From the NCBI RefSeq assembly GCF_035920365.1, contig NZ_CP109150.1, forward strand, positions 1,426,001-1,490,000: a DNA stretch of 64,000 bases, written 5' to 3'. This document shows positions 1-8,149 of this stretch, one piece after another. This stretch comes from Micromonospora sp. NBC_01740 (GTDB taxonomy: Bacteria > Actinomycetota > Actinomycetes > Mycobacteriales > Micromonosporaceae). The translations under genes were made by a program, and so were the position numbers. How positions within the stretch are numbered: position 1 is the first letter of the stretch; each line of letters opens with the position of its first letter. Under the pieces are notes generated by a model. It worked only from the letters and a program-made list of their open reading frames with translations. It was not told the origin of the DNA and made no database searches.

Positions 1-1
1 G

Positions 2-58
2 GACTTCCACGAGGTCGCCGACTCCGAAGTCACGGAAGCGCTGACAGCGACTGCGTGA
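2..58 (+). CDS. C-terminal end of an unidentified protein (truncated by window edge)
   Basis: An open frame enters from the left edge and ends at TGA 56-58. Only the last 18 residues are visible (ending EALTATA). It lies 22 bases before the next gene in the same direction. The fragment is too short to assign a family, and it could be a chance open frame. Confidence 0.4.
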   Translation, partial: DFHEVADSEVTEALTATA

Positions 59-80
59 CCTGACCGGGTACGGTCGGAGG

Positions 81-497
81 ATGAGCCTGACCTGTCCCAA
101 GTGTCACGGAGAAATGCGCCAGTACGAGCGCAGCGGCGTCACCATCGACCAGTGCGGCGAATGCCGGGGGATCTTCCTCGATCGCGGTGAGCTGGAGAAG
201 CTGTTCGAGGCGGAGGCCAACTGGAGTCGCCAGCAGGGCGCGGCCCCGGCACAGCCCGCCCACCAGCAGGGCGGCTACCCCGGCCAGCCGAGCCACCAGC
301 AGGGCGGTTACCCGCCCCCGCCGCCCCCGCCGCCCGCACCCGCTCCGCACCAGCCGGGCTACGGCGCCGTCCCGCCGCCGCCCCCGCCGGTGCACGGCTA
401 CCCGCCGGCCCCCGCCTACGGCCAGCAGCACCACGGCTACCACGGCCACTACAAGCGCAAGAAGCACAAGAGCTTCCTGGACGAGATGTTCGGCTGA
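81..497 (+). CDS. TFIIB-type zinc-ribbon protein with Pro/Gly/Tyr/His-rich tail
   Basis: This 138-residue protein begins with a compact zinc ribbon. CPKCHGEM (about residues 5-12) and CGECRGIFLDRGELEKL (about 25-41) supply two CxxC pairs, the pattern of the zf-TFIIB family of small bacterial proteins. From about residue 50 to 120 the chain is low-complexity, rich in Pro, Gly, Tyr, Gln and His with repeats of HQQGGYPGQP type. It ends in a basic stretch (KRKKHKSFLDEMFG). The ATG at 81 follows a GGAGG at 75-79 that is very close to the start. There is no signal peptide or membrane segment. The family is widespread in actinobacteria but its role is not established; zinc binding is inferred from the motif. 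Confidence 0.85.
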   Translation: MSLTCPKCHGEMRQYERSGVTIDQCGECRGIFLDRGELEKLFEAEANWSRQQGAAPAQPAHQQGGYPGQPSHQQGGYPPPPPPPPAPAPHQPGYGAVPPPPPPVHGYPPAPAYGQQHHGYHGHYKRKKHKSFLDEMFG

Positions 498-508
498 GCC
501 ACTCCGTC

Positions 509-538
509 GACCGGGCCGGCTCCTCGACCGGCCCGGTC
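509..538 (+). terminator. hairpin terminator after the zinc-ribbon gene
   Basis: GACCGGGCCGG (509-519) and CCGGCCCGGTC (528-538) form a perfect 11-bp stem with an 8-base loop, 12 bases after the stop codon. There is no T-tract, as is common in high-GC actinobacteria. Confidence 0.6.
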
Positions 539-616
539 ACCCGTGGTCTGGTGCCACGCCCCGTTCCGCCGCCGTTCGCCGTGCCGAGCGGCGGCGGCCG
601 TGCGACGCTGCGCTCC

Positions 617-1297
617 ATGACGCACCGCGGACGACACCTCGCGCTGGCGCAGGCGTACGACGGGATCACCCGCGTCGTCACCGACCTCGACGACGCGGAC
701 CTGCAACGGCCCACCCGGTGCCGGGGCTGGCTCGTCGCGGATCTGCTGTTCCACGTGCTCTGCGACGCCCAGCGTGCGCTGGTCGCGCTGGCCAGCCCCG
801 CCGAGGGCCCGCCCGACGTGGACGACGTGACCTACTGGCGCGCGTTCCCGGCCGAGAGGGACGGTGACGGCGCGCGGCACGCCTGGTGGGCCCGCCGCTC
901 CGCAGCCGCCTTCGACCGCCCCGGCGGGATCGTCCGGCTCTGGACCAACACCGCACCCGCCGCCGTACGCGCCGCGGGCGCGGCCGACCCCGACGGCCAC
1001 GTGACCACCCAGGGGCACGTGCTGCGGGTGCCGGACCTGCTCGCCACGCTGACCACCGAGGCCGTCGTGCACCACCTGGACCTGGTCCTCGACCTGCCCG
1101 ACGCGCCCCTGCCCGGAGTGCTGGCCACGCGGGTCGCCGTGACCACCATGGACGGCCTGCTCAGCGACGACGCCGTCCGACCGGCCGCGTGGAGCGACGC
1201 GGATTACCTGCTCAAGGCCACCGGCCGACTGCCGCTCACCGACCGCGACCAGCTCGAACTCGGCGAGGTCGCCGGCTGGTTCCCCCTGCTGGGCTGA
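617..1297 (+). CDS. maleylpyruvate isomerase-like / DinB-fold (TIGR03083-type) protein
   Basis: This 226-residue soluble protein opens with RGRHLALAQAYDGITRVVTDL and continues RPTRCRGWLVADLLFHVL. That is the typical helix followed by a 'W-x-v-x-dll-H' motif of the DinB_2/mycothiol-dependent maleylpyruvate isomerase N-terminal domain, with a second metal-ligand-type histidine pair in EAVVHHLDL. Members are four-helix-bundle enzymes, often mycothiol-dependent in actinobacteria; the substrate cannot be read from sequence. I chose ATG 617 because homology begins right after it, although the frame is open from 551. It converges on dnaB with 15 bases between the stops. Confidence 0.75.
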   Translation: MTHRGRHLALAQAYDGITRVVTDLDDADLQRPTRCRGWLVADLLFHVLCDAQRALVALASPAEGPPDVDDVTYWRAFPAERDGDGARHAWWARRSAAAFDRPGGIVRLWTNTAPAAVRAAGAADPDGHVTTQGHVLRVPDLLATLTTEAVVHHLDLVLDLPDAPLPGVLATRVAVTTMDGLLSDDAVRPAAWSDADYLLKATGRLPLTDRDQLELGEVAGWFPLLG

Positions 1298-1312
1298 CCG
1301 GCGCGGCCGCCC

Positions 1313-4225
1313 TCAGACGATGGCCATGTCCACGAAGCGCGACAGGTGGAGCTGCGCGGCCACCGTCACCGTGTCGGTGGGGCCATTTCTGTGCTTGGCA
1401 ACAATGAAATCCGCCTCCCCGGCACGCGGCGACTCCTTGTCGTAGTAGTCGTCGCGGTGCAACAGGATGACGACGTCGGCGTCCTGCTCGATCGAGCCCG
1501 ATTCACGCAGGTCGGACAGCTGCGGTCGCTTGTCGGTGCGCTGCTCCGGGCCACGGTTCAGCTGACTGACCGCGATCACCGGGCACTCCACCTCCTTGGC
1601 GAGCAGCTTGAGGCCACGGGAGAGGTCCGCGACCTCCTGCTGCCGGCTCTCGGTGCGCTTCGGAGAGGTCATCAGCTGGAGATAGTCGACCACGATCAGC
1701 TTGAGGTCGTGCCGCTGCTTGAGCCGGCGCGCCTTGGCCCGGATCTCCATCAGGTTCATGCTCGGCGTGTCGTCGACGAAGAGCGGCGCCTCACTGATCT
1801 CGCCCATGCAGCGGGCGAGCTTGGTCCAGTCGTCGTCGGAGAGCTGGCCGCTGCGCAGGACGTGCAGGGGCACGCGCGCCTCGGCCGACAGCAACCGCAT
1901 GACGATCTCGACCTTGCTCATTTCCAGCGAGAAGATGGCCGCCGCCTGGTTTGCCCTGATCGCGGCGTTGCGCGCGAAGTCCATGCTCGCCGTGCTGTTG
2001 TGTGTCGGGATCATCGCCCGACCCGCAAGGTAGAGGTGCTCGGGATTGTCCACCGTGACGCACCGGACCGGCACGCTCGCCACCGGTCGGACGTCGACGA
2101 TGAAACGGCTGTCCGTCCGGGAGTTGCTCTCGCTACGGCGCCGCAGCCGGTGCGCCTCCCGCTTGCGGGTCAGGCGGAACACTTCGTCCCTCGTCGTGAA
2201 GTTCAAGTTGAAGGCGATCGAGCTTTCCGCGGTGCGCCCCTTGACGGTCTTCCGGCTGACCGAGCAGCGGTACCCGAGACTGACGACCAACTCGTGCACG
2301 TCCTCGGCGAGGCGGGGGGACGTCGTGGTGAACTGCACGTTCCCGCTGACGGTCACGGTGCCGTCGGTGTCGAGCAGCCCGGCCAGCAGCGCTCGCCGCT
2401 GCGCCTCCGAGGCCCGCAGGTACGCGGCGGGGACGTGCTTGTCGCCCAACACCCCGGCCGCCCGCAGGTAACCACGGAAGGAGCCGTAACGCTTGTGGCA
2501 GTCGCGGCACCTGCGACTTGCGTTCCAGGCGCTGGCGTCCACTCTCCCGCAGTGGGCGCAACCTTCGCGCCGCGCCGCAGGGACGAGTCCTTTCGACCGG
2601 CCCCCACACGACTGGCCGCAGGTATGGATCGCCGGGCCACGAGGCGTGAAGACGGCGTGGCAGACGACGCATTCACGGTCCGGGATCGCGGGCAGCCGCG
2701 GCGGACGAATGGTGTAGACCATCGGCCCCGAAGGTCTGACCTCGAAGCCGTCGGACTCGATTCCGGCCAGGATCTCCGGGTCGACGGTGGTGACCCTTCC
2801 TTCCGCCGTGTGGCCGTCGCCGAGCCAGACGCCGAGCGTGTACGGCGCAAGCGGGAGTTCGCGTTCCGGAAGGCGGAGTGCGGCGGCGTTTTCGACCGCA
2901 TGATTGAGTCGTCGGTCGGCCGTGTTCGTACGCAGGGTCGCTCGTATCTGCTCCGTCGTCACCACGTCTTGCAGCTCCGCCGCCGCCAGGCTCTCCGACC
3001 ACTGCTCGACACGCTCCAGCAACTGGCGGTAGAGACGGCGGGCCGGATAGGCCCTGGCCGGGCGCACACGCGGGCGCCTGCGCATGACGACGGGCGACTC
3101 GTCGGCGATGTCGCGCGTCACCCGGTGGGCGGTGTGCGTGAACTCCGGGCCGAGCACGGCGGCCAGCTCCGCGATCGTGACGTCGTCGCCGGGCGCCGCG
3201 CCGGCGGCTGCCCGGTGCAGCCGTTCGATGGCCTCGGGAGACCAGTGGTTGCGGCGGCGGGCGGGGGCAGCGCGGCGGCTTGCCCGCGTAGTGGTCTTCC
3301 ACAGGTGTTCACCGTCGGCGACGATCACCGAGCCGTCGGAAAACTCGACCTCGTAGCACGGCCGGTCGTGCCGTACCTCGAACGCGGCGGTGACCTTCGT
3401 CGGCAGGCCGTCAGCGCTCAGCAACTCGTCGCCGACCTTCACGTCCCCCATGGTGGTCCAGCCCGTCGGCGTGGGAAGGGGGGTGTCCAGCGCGAGCGCC
3501 TTACCCAACCCGGGGCGTCCGGCGACGATCACGAGTTGCCCCGCGTGCAGGCCGTTGAGCAGGCGGTCCAGGTCGGTGAAGCCGGTGGGGACGCCGGTCA
3601 TCATGCCGCCCTGGGCGCCCACCGCCTCGATCTCGTCCAGTGTCGGCTGGAGCATGTCGGCGAGTACGGCGAAGTCCTCGCTGACGCGGCGCTCGGTGAT
3701 GTCGTAGACCGCCTGCTGGGCGAGGTCGACGACGTCGTCGACGTCGCGGCTGCCGCCCTGAGCCGTGCCGTAGCCCAGCTGCACGATCTTGGTGCCGGCC
3801 TCGACCAGACGCCGCAGGACCGCCCGCTCGCTGACAATGCGGGCGTAGTAGGCCGCGTTCGCGGCGGTCGGCACGCTGGCGATCAGCGTATGCAGGTAGG
3901 GGGCGCCGCCGATCCGGACGAGATCGCCGGAGTTGGCCAGGGCCGCCGCCACAGTGATGGAGTCGGCCGGCTCACCCCGGCCGTAGATCTCCAGGATGGT
4001 GTCGAAGATGGTGGCGTGCACCGGCCGGTAGAAGTCGTTGGTCTTGAGGATCTCCACGACGTCGGCGACGGCGTCCTTGGACAGCAGCATGCCGCCGAGG
4101 ACGCACTGCTCGGCGGCGATGTCCTGGGGCGGGGTCTTGTCGAACTGGCCGTCGCGCTGCGGCGGCGGGGACGCGTGCCCCCCGCCCGATCGCGAGTCCG
4201 CCCGCATGTCGTCGGTGACCGACAC
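1313..4225 (-). CDS. dnaB: replicative DNA helicase DnaB interrupted by an intein
   Basis: This is the hexameric 5'-3' replicative helicase of the replication fork. The 970-residue precursor has a 242-residue N-extein (N-terminal DnaB domain, starting near QCVLGGMLLSKDAVADVVE, then the RecA-like core up to the P-loop GRPGLGK). A 501-residue intein follows, and then a 227-residue C-extein that resumes STASMDFARN, with SLEMSK and Walker B LIVVDYLQLM. Excision would give a normal-length helicase of about 469 residues. I chose GTG 4225 over the in-frame GTG 4240 because GGAGGGGGA precedes it at good spacing. The same neighbourhood (rpsF-ssb-rpsR-rplI-dnaB) is found in mycobacteria and Streptomyces, and mycobacterial dnaB also carries inteins. 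The helicase cannot bind ATP before splicing, because the insertion lies between the P-loop Lys and Ser/Thr. Confidence 0.95.
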   Translation of the reverse strand: MSVTDDMRADSRSGGGHASPPPQRDGQFDKTPPQDIAAEQCVLGGMLLSKDAVADVVEILKTNDFYRPVHATIFDTILEIYGRGEPADSITVAAALANSGDLVRIGGAPYLHTLIASVPTAANAAYYARIVSERAVLRRLVEAGTKIVQLGYGTAQGGSRDVDDVVDLAQQAVYDITERRVSEDFAVLADMLQPTLDEIEAVGAQGGMMTGVPTGFTDLDRLLNGLHAGQLVIVAGRPGLGKALALDTPLPTPTGWTTMGDVKVGDELLSADGLPTKVTAAFEVRHDRPCYEVEFSDGSVIVADGEHLWKTTTRASRRAAPARRRNHWSPEAIERLHRAAAGAAPGDDVTIAELAAVLGPEFTHTAHRVTRDIADESPVVMRRRPRVRPARAYPARRLYRQLLERVEQWSESLAAAELQDVVTTEQIRATLRTNTADRRLNHAVENAAALRLPERELPLAPYTLGVWLGDGHTAEGRVTTVDPEILAGIESDGFEVRPSGPMVYTIRPPRLPAIPDRECVVCHAVFTPRGPAIHTCGQSCGGRSKGLVPAARREGCAHCGRVDASAWNASRRCRDCHKRYGSFRGYLRAAGVLGDKHVPAAYLRASEAQRRALLAGLLDTDGTVTVSGNVQFTTTSPRLAEDVHELVVSLGYRCSVSRKTVKGRTAESSIAFNLNFTTRDEVFRLTRKREAHRLRRRSESNSRTDSRFIVDVRPVASVPVRCVTVDNPEHLYLAGRAMIPTHNSTASMDFARNAAIRANQAAAIFSLEMSKVEIVMRLLSAEARVPLHVLRSGQLSDDDWTKLARCMGEISEAPLFVDDTPSMNLMEIRAKARRLKQRHDLKLIVVDYLQLMTSPKRTESRQQEVADLSRGLKLLAKEVECPVIAVSQLNRGPEQRTDKRPQLSDLRESGSIEQDADVVILLHRDDYYDKESPRAGEADFIVAKHRNGPTDTVTVAAQLHLSRFVDMAIV
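1997..3499 (-). mobile_element. class 3 intein with LAGLIDADG homing endonuclease and two zinc-ribbon motifs
   Basis: This is a 501-residue in-frame insertion in dnaB between the P-loop Lys and the +1 Ser. It starts with Ala1, not Cys or Ser, and ends THN before Ser+1. It shows the noncontiguous Trp-Cys-Thr signature of class 3 inteins: Trp67 in GEHLWKT (block B), Cys480 in VRCVTVDNPEH (block F) and Thr499 in IPTHN (block G). The Trp67 position and the Cys-to-Thr spacing of 19 match the mycobacteriophage Bethlehem DnaB intein as I recall it. Two LAGLIDADG-type motifs, LGVWLGDGHT (about 222-231) and LLAGLLDTDG (371-380), keep their acidic residues, so the endonuclease may be active. Between them lie two zinc-ribbon patterns (Cys277/280/294/298 and Cys314/317/331/334). 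Confidence 0.93.
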
Positions 4226-4617
4226 GGGTCCCCCCTCCACTGCGTCGGATCTGGATCCAGCCCTGTCGCCGGGATGGACAACCTCGACCTGCCGGTCGAT
4301 CGGGGGTCATCGCACGACCGGTCGGGGGCCAACCATACGGAACCCGAGGTCAGCCCCTCAACCACGTCGGTGGACGAGCCTCGGGACAACCTGTGGACGC
4401 CGGGGGACAAGCATGTGCGCAGGGTGTGCACAGCCTGTGGACAACGGCTGGGGAATTCTCCGCTGCAAGGTGCTGACCTGCGGAAACACAATCCCCAGCC
4501 TGTGGACGGCAAGTTTTCGGTCGAACTGCGCGGTCGAACGTCCCGTACTATCTCCAGCGAACGGCTACACCTGCACAGCGGATTGCGCAATCGGTTGAGA
4601 AGGGTCACGCTCCGGCC
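4226..4617. other. dnaB upstream region with DnaA-box-like sites
   Basis: This 392-base gene-free stretch separates the divergent dnaB (minus) and the membrane-protein gene at 4618 (plus). It holds a perfect actinobacterial DnaA box on the minus strand (TGTGGACAA, 4436-4444) and two variants (TGTGGACGC 4392-4400; TGTGGACGG 4501-4509). It is locally less GC-rich around 4440-4600. No coding potential is seen. Promoters for both genes should lie here, but I cannot place them. Confidence 0.5.
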
Positions 4618-6225
4618 GTGAGTAACCGGGACTGGGGACGCGGAGAGGGCGGTCCGCGCGAGCCGGTCGCCTCCTGGGACGATCCCGCCGACCCGGCACC
4701 GGTCGATCCGTACGAGCACGCTCCCGCGCGGCACCGCACGCCGAGCCGGCGCCGGGCTGTCGAGCGCGGGCAGCAGGAGCCGGTCGACAGCTACCTGCCG
4801 CGTTGGGCCCTGGAATCGGGGATCCGCAGCGCCGACGGCGGTGGCCGTCACGCCGCGCCCGACGACGAGGTGGGGATCGAGGCCCACCAACCGCACTCCG
4901 GTGCCTGGCGGGCCACGGAGACCACGAACAGCTGGCACCGGGTCAGCGAGACGAGCTGGCGCGAGACCCCGGCGATCGACGCTGTTCCGCAGTCGGAGCA
5001 CACCGGAGAGTGGACGTTCGGCGCTGCCCAGCAGTCGGAGCACACCGGGGAGTGGACGTTCGACCGTCCGCAGGAGCGGGGATACTCCGGGCGGCGGCGG
5101 GCCGAGGACGACCCCGTCTCGGGCTCGGCGCCGCCGAGCCGGCCGAGGCGCCTGCCGTCGCAACGCCCGCAGGTCGTCTGGTCCGGCCTGGAGGAGGCGG
5201 ACGCGTCCGGGTCCGTACCGGATCGGGAGGCCGAGCGGCCGGCCCGCCGGGGCCGGCGGGCGGCGGAGGACCGCCCCGCCGTCGATCCCTGGGACCGGGA
5301 GTCGCACCTCGCCGCGTCCGAGAGCCCACCCTCCCCTCCGGCGGTGGACGCGTGGGACGCGTCGGGTGTGCACGCGTGGCACCCGGCCGGTGAGATCGAC
5401 CGCTGGGACCACGCCGACACCGGCCGGTGGGACCGGGCCGACGACACCGGCAGCTGGGACCGAAGCGACGGCACGGGTCGGTGGGACCGGACCGACGGCA
5501 CCGGTGAGTGGCGCCGGTCCGACGACACCGGCGCGTGGGAGCGATGTTCCGACGACGGCGGGTGGGACAGGACCGCGCCGGGCTCCGGCGGGGGCGCCGT
5601 GCAGGAATGGTCCTGGCCGGGGCAGGACGACCGGAGCGAGGGTTTCTGGTCGGGCACCCGGCTGGCGGGCGACGATCCCCGCTGGATGGACCCGCCGGCG
5701 TCGGCGCCCCGGTCACCCGTGGTGCCCTACTCCGCGCCGCGGCCGCGTCCCGCGCCGCGTCGGCGCGTAGCCGAGCCGGTCGGTGCCGCGACGGCGTCGG
5801 CCGTACGCCGTAGGGCCGGGACCGCCGGGGCGGGGGCGTGGGGCCGTCGTATCGAGGACGACCTGCTCGATCCCGATCCTGGCGGTCCGTGGCGGTCGCT
5901 GCTCTACACGGTCGCGTGCTATCTGGTGCCGGCGGCGCTGATCTTCGTCTGGTTGCTGACCCTGGACGGACAGGTGCCGGCGGGGTGTGTCACCGACATC
6001 AGCGGAGGGGGTTGCGACTCGCCTCGGGCGCGGGCGCTTGGCTCGCTGGCAGCGGGCCTGCCGCGCTTCGGGTTGGCGCTGGCCAGCAGCCTGGTCGTGG
6101 CGCTGCTGCTGCGCCGGGTCGGTACGACGTGGCGTTCGGCCAGCGTCGCGCTGGCGGCGGCCGTGGTCGGCGGCGGTCTCTCGACGGTGATGATCAGCGC
6201 GGTGACGGGCCAGCCGATCGGCTGA
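4618..6225 (+). CDS. large repeat-containing membrane protein of unknown function
   Basis: This is a 535-residue protein that I do not recognise as a named family. The first about 420 residues are hydrophilic, acidic and Trp-rich, with short repeats. Two copies of a QSEHTGEWTF unit fall near residues 125-150. Six or more TGxWDRxDD-like units fall near 262-320. The last about 110 residues carry three or four hydrophobic segments (LLYTVACYLVPAALIFVWLL, a FGLALASSLVVALLL segment, and a VALAAAVVGGGLSTVMI segment), so the C-terminus is an integral membrane domain. I chose GTG 4618 because no in-frame start lies closer to the hydrophobic part with a better ribosome site; AGAAGGGT lies upstream. It stands alone between divergent dnaB and convergent rplI. 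The repeat region suggests a flexible cytosolic tail. Confidence 0.8.
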   Translation: MSNRDWGRGEGGPREPVASWDDPADPAPVDPYEHAPARHRTPSRRRAVERGQQEPVDSYLPRWALESGIRSADGGGRHAAPDDEVGIEAHQPHSGAWRATETTNSWHRVSETSWRETPAIDAVPQSEHTGEWTFGAAQQSEHTGEWTFDRPQERGYSGRRRAEDDPVSGSAPPSRPRRLPSQRPQVVWSGLEEADASGSVPDREAERPARRGRRAAEDRPAVDPWDRESHLAASESPPSPPAVDAWDASGVHAWHPAGEIDRWDHADTGRWDRADDTGSWDRSDGTGRWDRTDGTGEWRRSDDTGAWERCSDDGGWDRTAPGSGGGAVQEWSWPGQDDRSEGFWSGTRLAGDDPRWMDPPASAPRSPVVPYSAPRPRPAPRRRVAEPVGAATASAVRRRAGTAGAGAWGRRIEDDLLDPDPGGPWRSLLYTVACYLVPAALIFVWLLTLDGQVPAGCVTDISGGGCDSPRARALGSLAAGLPRFGLALASSLVVALLLRRVGTTWRSASVALAAAVVGGGLSTVMISAVTGQPIG

Positions 6226-6390
6226 CGATCAGCGCGACGACACGACCATGCTGCCGCTGCTAGCCGAAGGCACTGGCTGGTGATCAGCGTGGCCGGCCGG
6301 TGGCTGACGCACCGCCGCCCTGGTCGGCCCGCACCGCGACGAGCTGGCCGACCGCGCGAGCGGGAGCGTACGCCGCAGGCCGTACACGAA

Positions 6391-6420
6391 CAGGGCCCGC
6401 ACCGGTCGGTGCGGGCCCTG
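6391..6420. terminator. bidirectional hairpin terminator between the 4618 gene and rplI
   Basis: CAGGGCCCGCACCG (6391-6404) pairs perfectly with CGGTGCGGGCCCTG (6407-6420), leaving a 2-base centre. It sits between two convergent genes, so it can serve both the rpsF-rplI transcript and the membrane-protein gene. Confidence 0.8.
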
Positions 6421-6441
6421 TCGTGGTGCTCGGGTGAGGTG

Positions 6442-6888
6442 TCAGCCCTGGACGACGTTGAGGTCGAACTTGGCGCTCACCTCGGGGTGCAGCTTGATCT
6501 GCACCGGGTAGGAGCCGGTCGACTTGATCGGACCGGACAGTTCCAGCCGACGACGGTCGAGGACCGGACCACCGGCGGCCTTGACGGCGTCGACGATCTC
6601 GGCCGGGGTGACCGAGCCGAAGAGCCGACCGCCGTCGCCGGCGCGGGCCTTCAGGCTGACCTTGAGGCCCTCGAGCTGGCCCTTGACCTCGTTGGCGTGG
6701 CCGAGGTCGCGGATCTCACGGGCCGAACGGGCCCGCTTGATGACCGTGACCTGCTTCTCCGCACCCTTGGTCCAGGCGATCGCGAAGCCCTGCGGCAGCA
6801 GGTAGTTACGGCCGTAGCCGTTCTTGACCTCGACGATGTCGCCCGGGGCACCGAGGCCGGACACCTCCTGAGTCAGGATGATCTTCAT
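6442..6888 (-). CDS. rplI: 50S ribosomal protein L9
   Basis: This 148-residue ribosomal protein begins [34 protein letters not shown], the classic L9 N-terminal rRNA-binding domain. A connecting helix follows, then the C-terminal domain ([19 protein letters not shown]). It binds 23S rRNA at the base of the L1 stalk. GAGGAGG lies a normal distance before the ATG at 6888. It is the last gene of the rpsF-ssb-rpsR-rplI cluster, 14 bases after rpsR, and is followed by a strong hairpin at 6391-6420. Confidence 0.98.
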   Translation of the reverse strand: MKIILTQEVSGLGAPGDIVEVKNGYGRNYLLPQGFAIAWTKGAEKQVTVIKRARSAREIRDLGHANEVKGQLEGLKVSLKARAGDGGRLFGSVTPAEIVDAVKAAGGPVLDRRRLELSGPIKSTGSYPVQIKLHPEVSAKFDLNVVQG

Positions 6889-6902
6889 ATCGGTGCCTCC
6901 TC

Positions 6903-7142
6903 TCAGCGGGCCGTGGCCGTGTACGGCAGGAGCGCCATCTCACGGGCGTTCTTGACCGCACGGGCGATCTGCCGCTGCTGCTGCGAGGTCACGCCGGTCA
7001 CCCGCCGAGCGCGGATCTTGCCGCGGTCGGAGATGAACTTGCGCAGCAGCGCGGTGTCCTTGTAATCGATATAGGTGATCCCGTCCTTGTCGAGCGGGTT
7101 CACCTTCTTCTTCGGTTTGCGAAGTGCAGCGGCCTTGGCCAT
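6903..7142 (-). CDS. rpsR: 30S ribosomal protein S18
   Basis: This 79-residue protein contains [22 protein letters not shown] and [22 protein letters not shown], the highly conserved core of S18. It pairs with S6 on the 30S platform. The ATG at 7142 ([16 protein letters not shown]) gives the expected length; the longer upstream open frame is ssb sequence read in the wrong frame. It lies 41 bases after ssb and 14 before rplI. The rRNA-binding core lacks the CxxC pair of zinc-binding S18 paralogues, so this is the zinc-independent form. Confidence 0.98.
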   Translation of the reverse strand: MAKAAALRKPKKKVNPLDKDGITYIDYKDTALLRKFISDRGKIRARRVTGVTSQQQRQIARAVKNAREMALLPYTATAR

Positions 7143-7183
7143 TGCTCGTGCTCCTGGTTTGCGATCGCGGGCGCTCGGCGCCA

Positions 7184-7705
7184 TTAGAACGGGGGCTCCT
7201 CGTCGAAGTTGCCGCCACCCGAACCACCGCGCGAGGGTGCCGGTGCAGCCGAGGCCCAGGGGTCGTCGAAGTTGCCTCCGCCGCCGCCCTGGCCACCTCC
7301 ACCACCACCGCCACCGAAGCCGCCGCCACCGCCGCCGGAGCGGGACATCTTCTGCACCTTCGCCGTGGCGTAGCGCAGCGACGGGCCGATCTCGTCGACC
7401 TCGAGCTCGATGACGGTGCGCTTCTCGCCCTCGCGCGTCTCGTACGACCGCTGACGCAGCCGGCCCGAGACGATCACGCGGGCGCCCCGCTGGAGCGACT
7501 CGGCGACGTGCTCCGCCGCCTGCCGCCACACGGTGCACGCCAGGAAGAGCGGCTCGCCGTCCTTCCATTCGCCGGAGGCCTTGTCCATGAACCGGGGCGT
7601 CGAAGCGACCCGGAACTTGGCGACCGCCGCACCGGACGGGGTGAACCGCAACTCGGGGTCATCGGTCAGGTTGCCGATGACCGTGATGGTGGTGTCTCCT
7701 GCCAT
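7184..7705 (-). CDS. ssb: single-stranded DNA-binding protein
   Basis: This 173-residue SSB begins [25 protein letters not shown], and the OB-fold runs to about residue 115 ([20 protein letters not shown]). A Gly-rich linker (about 125-160) with runs of Gly follows. The acidic C-terminal tip NFDEEPPF is the protein-interaction tail that recruits replication and repair partners. I preferred ATG 7705 to the longer frame at 7723 because GAGGAGATGGTC precedes it. It coats single-stranded DNA at the fork. The gene sits between rpsF and rpsR, the usual actinobacterial arrangement. Confidence 0.97.
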   Translation of the reverse strand: MAGDTTITVIGNLTDDPELRFTPSGAAVAKFRVASTPRFMDKASGEWKDGEPLFLACTVWRQAAEHVAESLQRGARVIVSGRLRQRSYETREGEKRTVIELEVDEIGPSLRYATAKVQKMSRSGGGGGGFGGGGGGGGQGGGGGNFDDPWASAAPAPSRGGSGGGNFDEEPPF

Positions 7706-7804
7706 GACCATCTCCTCGCGCACTCATCAGTTCTGCCGTACAGGCTCTCAGAGCCCTCCGACAGTGCCGATGAGGCTGATCCGGGTGGACCGGGGTTGAA
7801 TGCT

Positions 7805-8095
7805 TTAGCGCATCTCCGGCCGGATGACCTTGGTGCGCAGCACGGACTCGTTGAGCCGCAGCTGACGGTCCAGCTCGGCCACCGCTGCGGGCGTCGCCTG
7901 CAGGTCGATGACGGCGTAGATGCCTTCGGCCTTCTTGTTGATCTCGTACGCGAGGCGCCGGCGGCCCCACACGTCCGTCTTCTCGACCGAGCCACCCGCA
8001 GTCCGGATCACGTTCAGGTACGTGTCGAGCGACGGGGCGACGGTGCGCTCCTCGAGGCTGGGGTCGAGGATCACCATGACTTCGTAATGACGCAA
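7805..8095 (-). CDS. rpsF: 30S ribosomal protein S6
   Basis: This 96-residue protein has [21 protein letters not shown] at its start and [21 protein letters not shown] in the middle, diagnostic of S6, which forms a dimer with S18 on the 30S platform. The start is TTG 8095; AGGAGG lies upstream at 8106-8111 (complement). It is the first gene of rpsF-ssb-rpsR-rplI. Its leader can fold so that the Shine-Dalgarno is paired (see the leader feature), consistent with known S6:S18 feedback in other bacteria. Confidence 0.97.
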   Translation of the reverse strand: MRHYEVMVILDPSLEERTVAPSLDTYLNVIRTAGGSVEKTDVWGRRRLAYEINKKAEGIYAVIDLQATPAAVAELDRQLRLNESVLRTKVIRPEMR

Positions 8096-8104
8096 GACGT
8101 GCTC

Positions 8105-8149
8105 ACCTCCTGTGGGCTAAGCGGCCACGGTCCTTCCGTGGCAGGAGGT
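8105..8149 (-). promoter_or_regulatory. candidate S6:S18 autoregulatory leader of rpsF
   Basis: Reading the minus strand, ACCTCCTG (8149-8142) can pair with CAGGAGGT (8112-8105), which contains the rpsF Shine-Dalgarno. Immediately inside, CCACGG (8141-8136) and CCGTGG (8130-8125) form a 6-bp hairpin with loop AAGGA. It is followed by an unpaired segment starting CCG. A stem-loop next to a CCG bulge is the known recognition pattern of the S6:S18 complex on rpsF leaders in other phyla. The pairing is seen; the regulation is inferred. Confidence 0.5.

Noticed and set aside
1346..4621. Very long open frame on the plus strand opposite dnaB (more than 1,000 codons)
   Set aside because: High-GC codon bias of dnaB produces long antisense frames; the translation has no domain, and its Arg/Val/Leu-rich composition is typical of a shadow.
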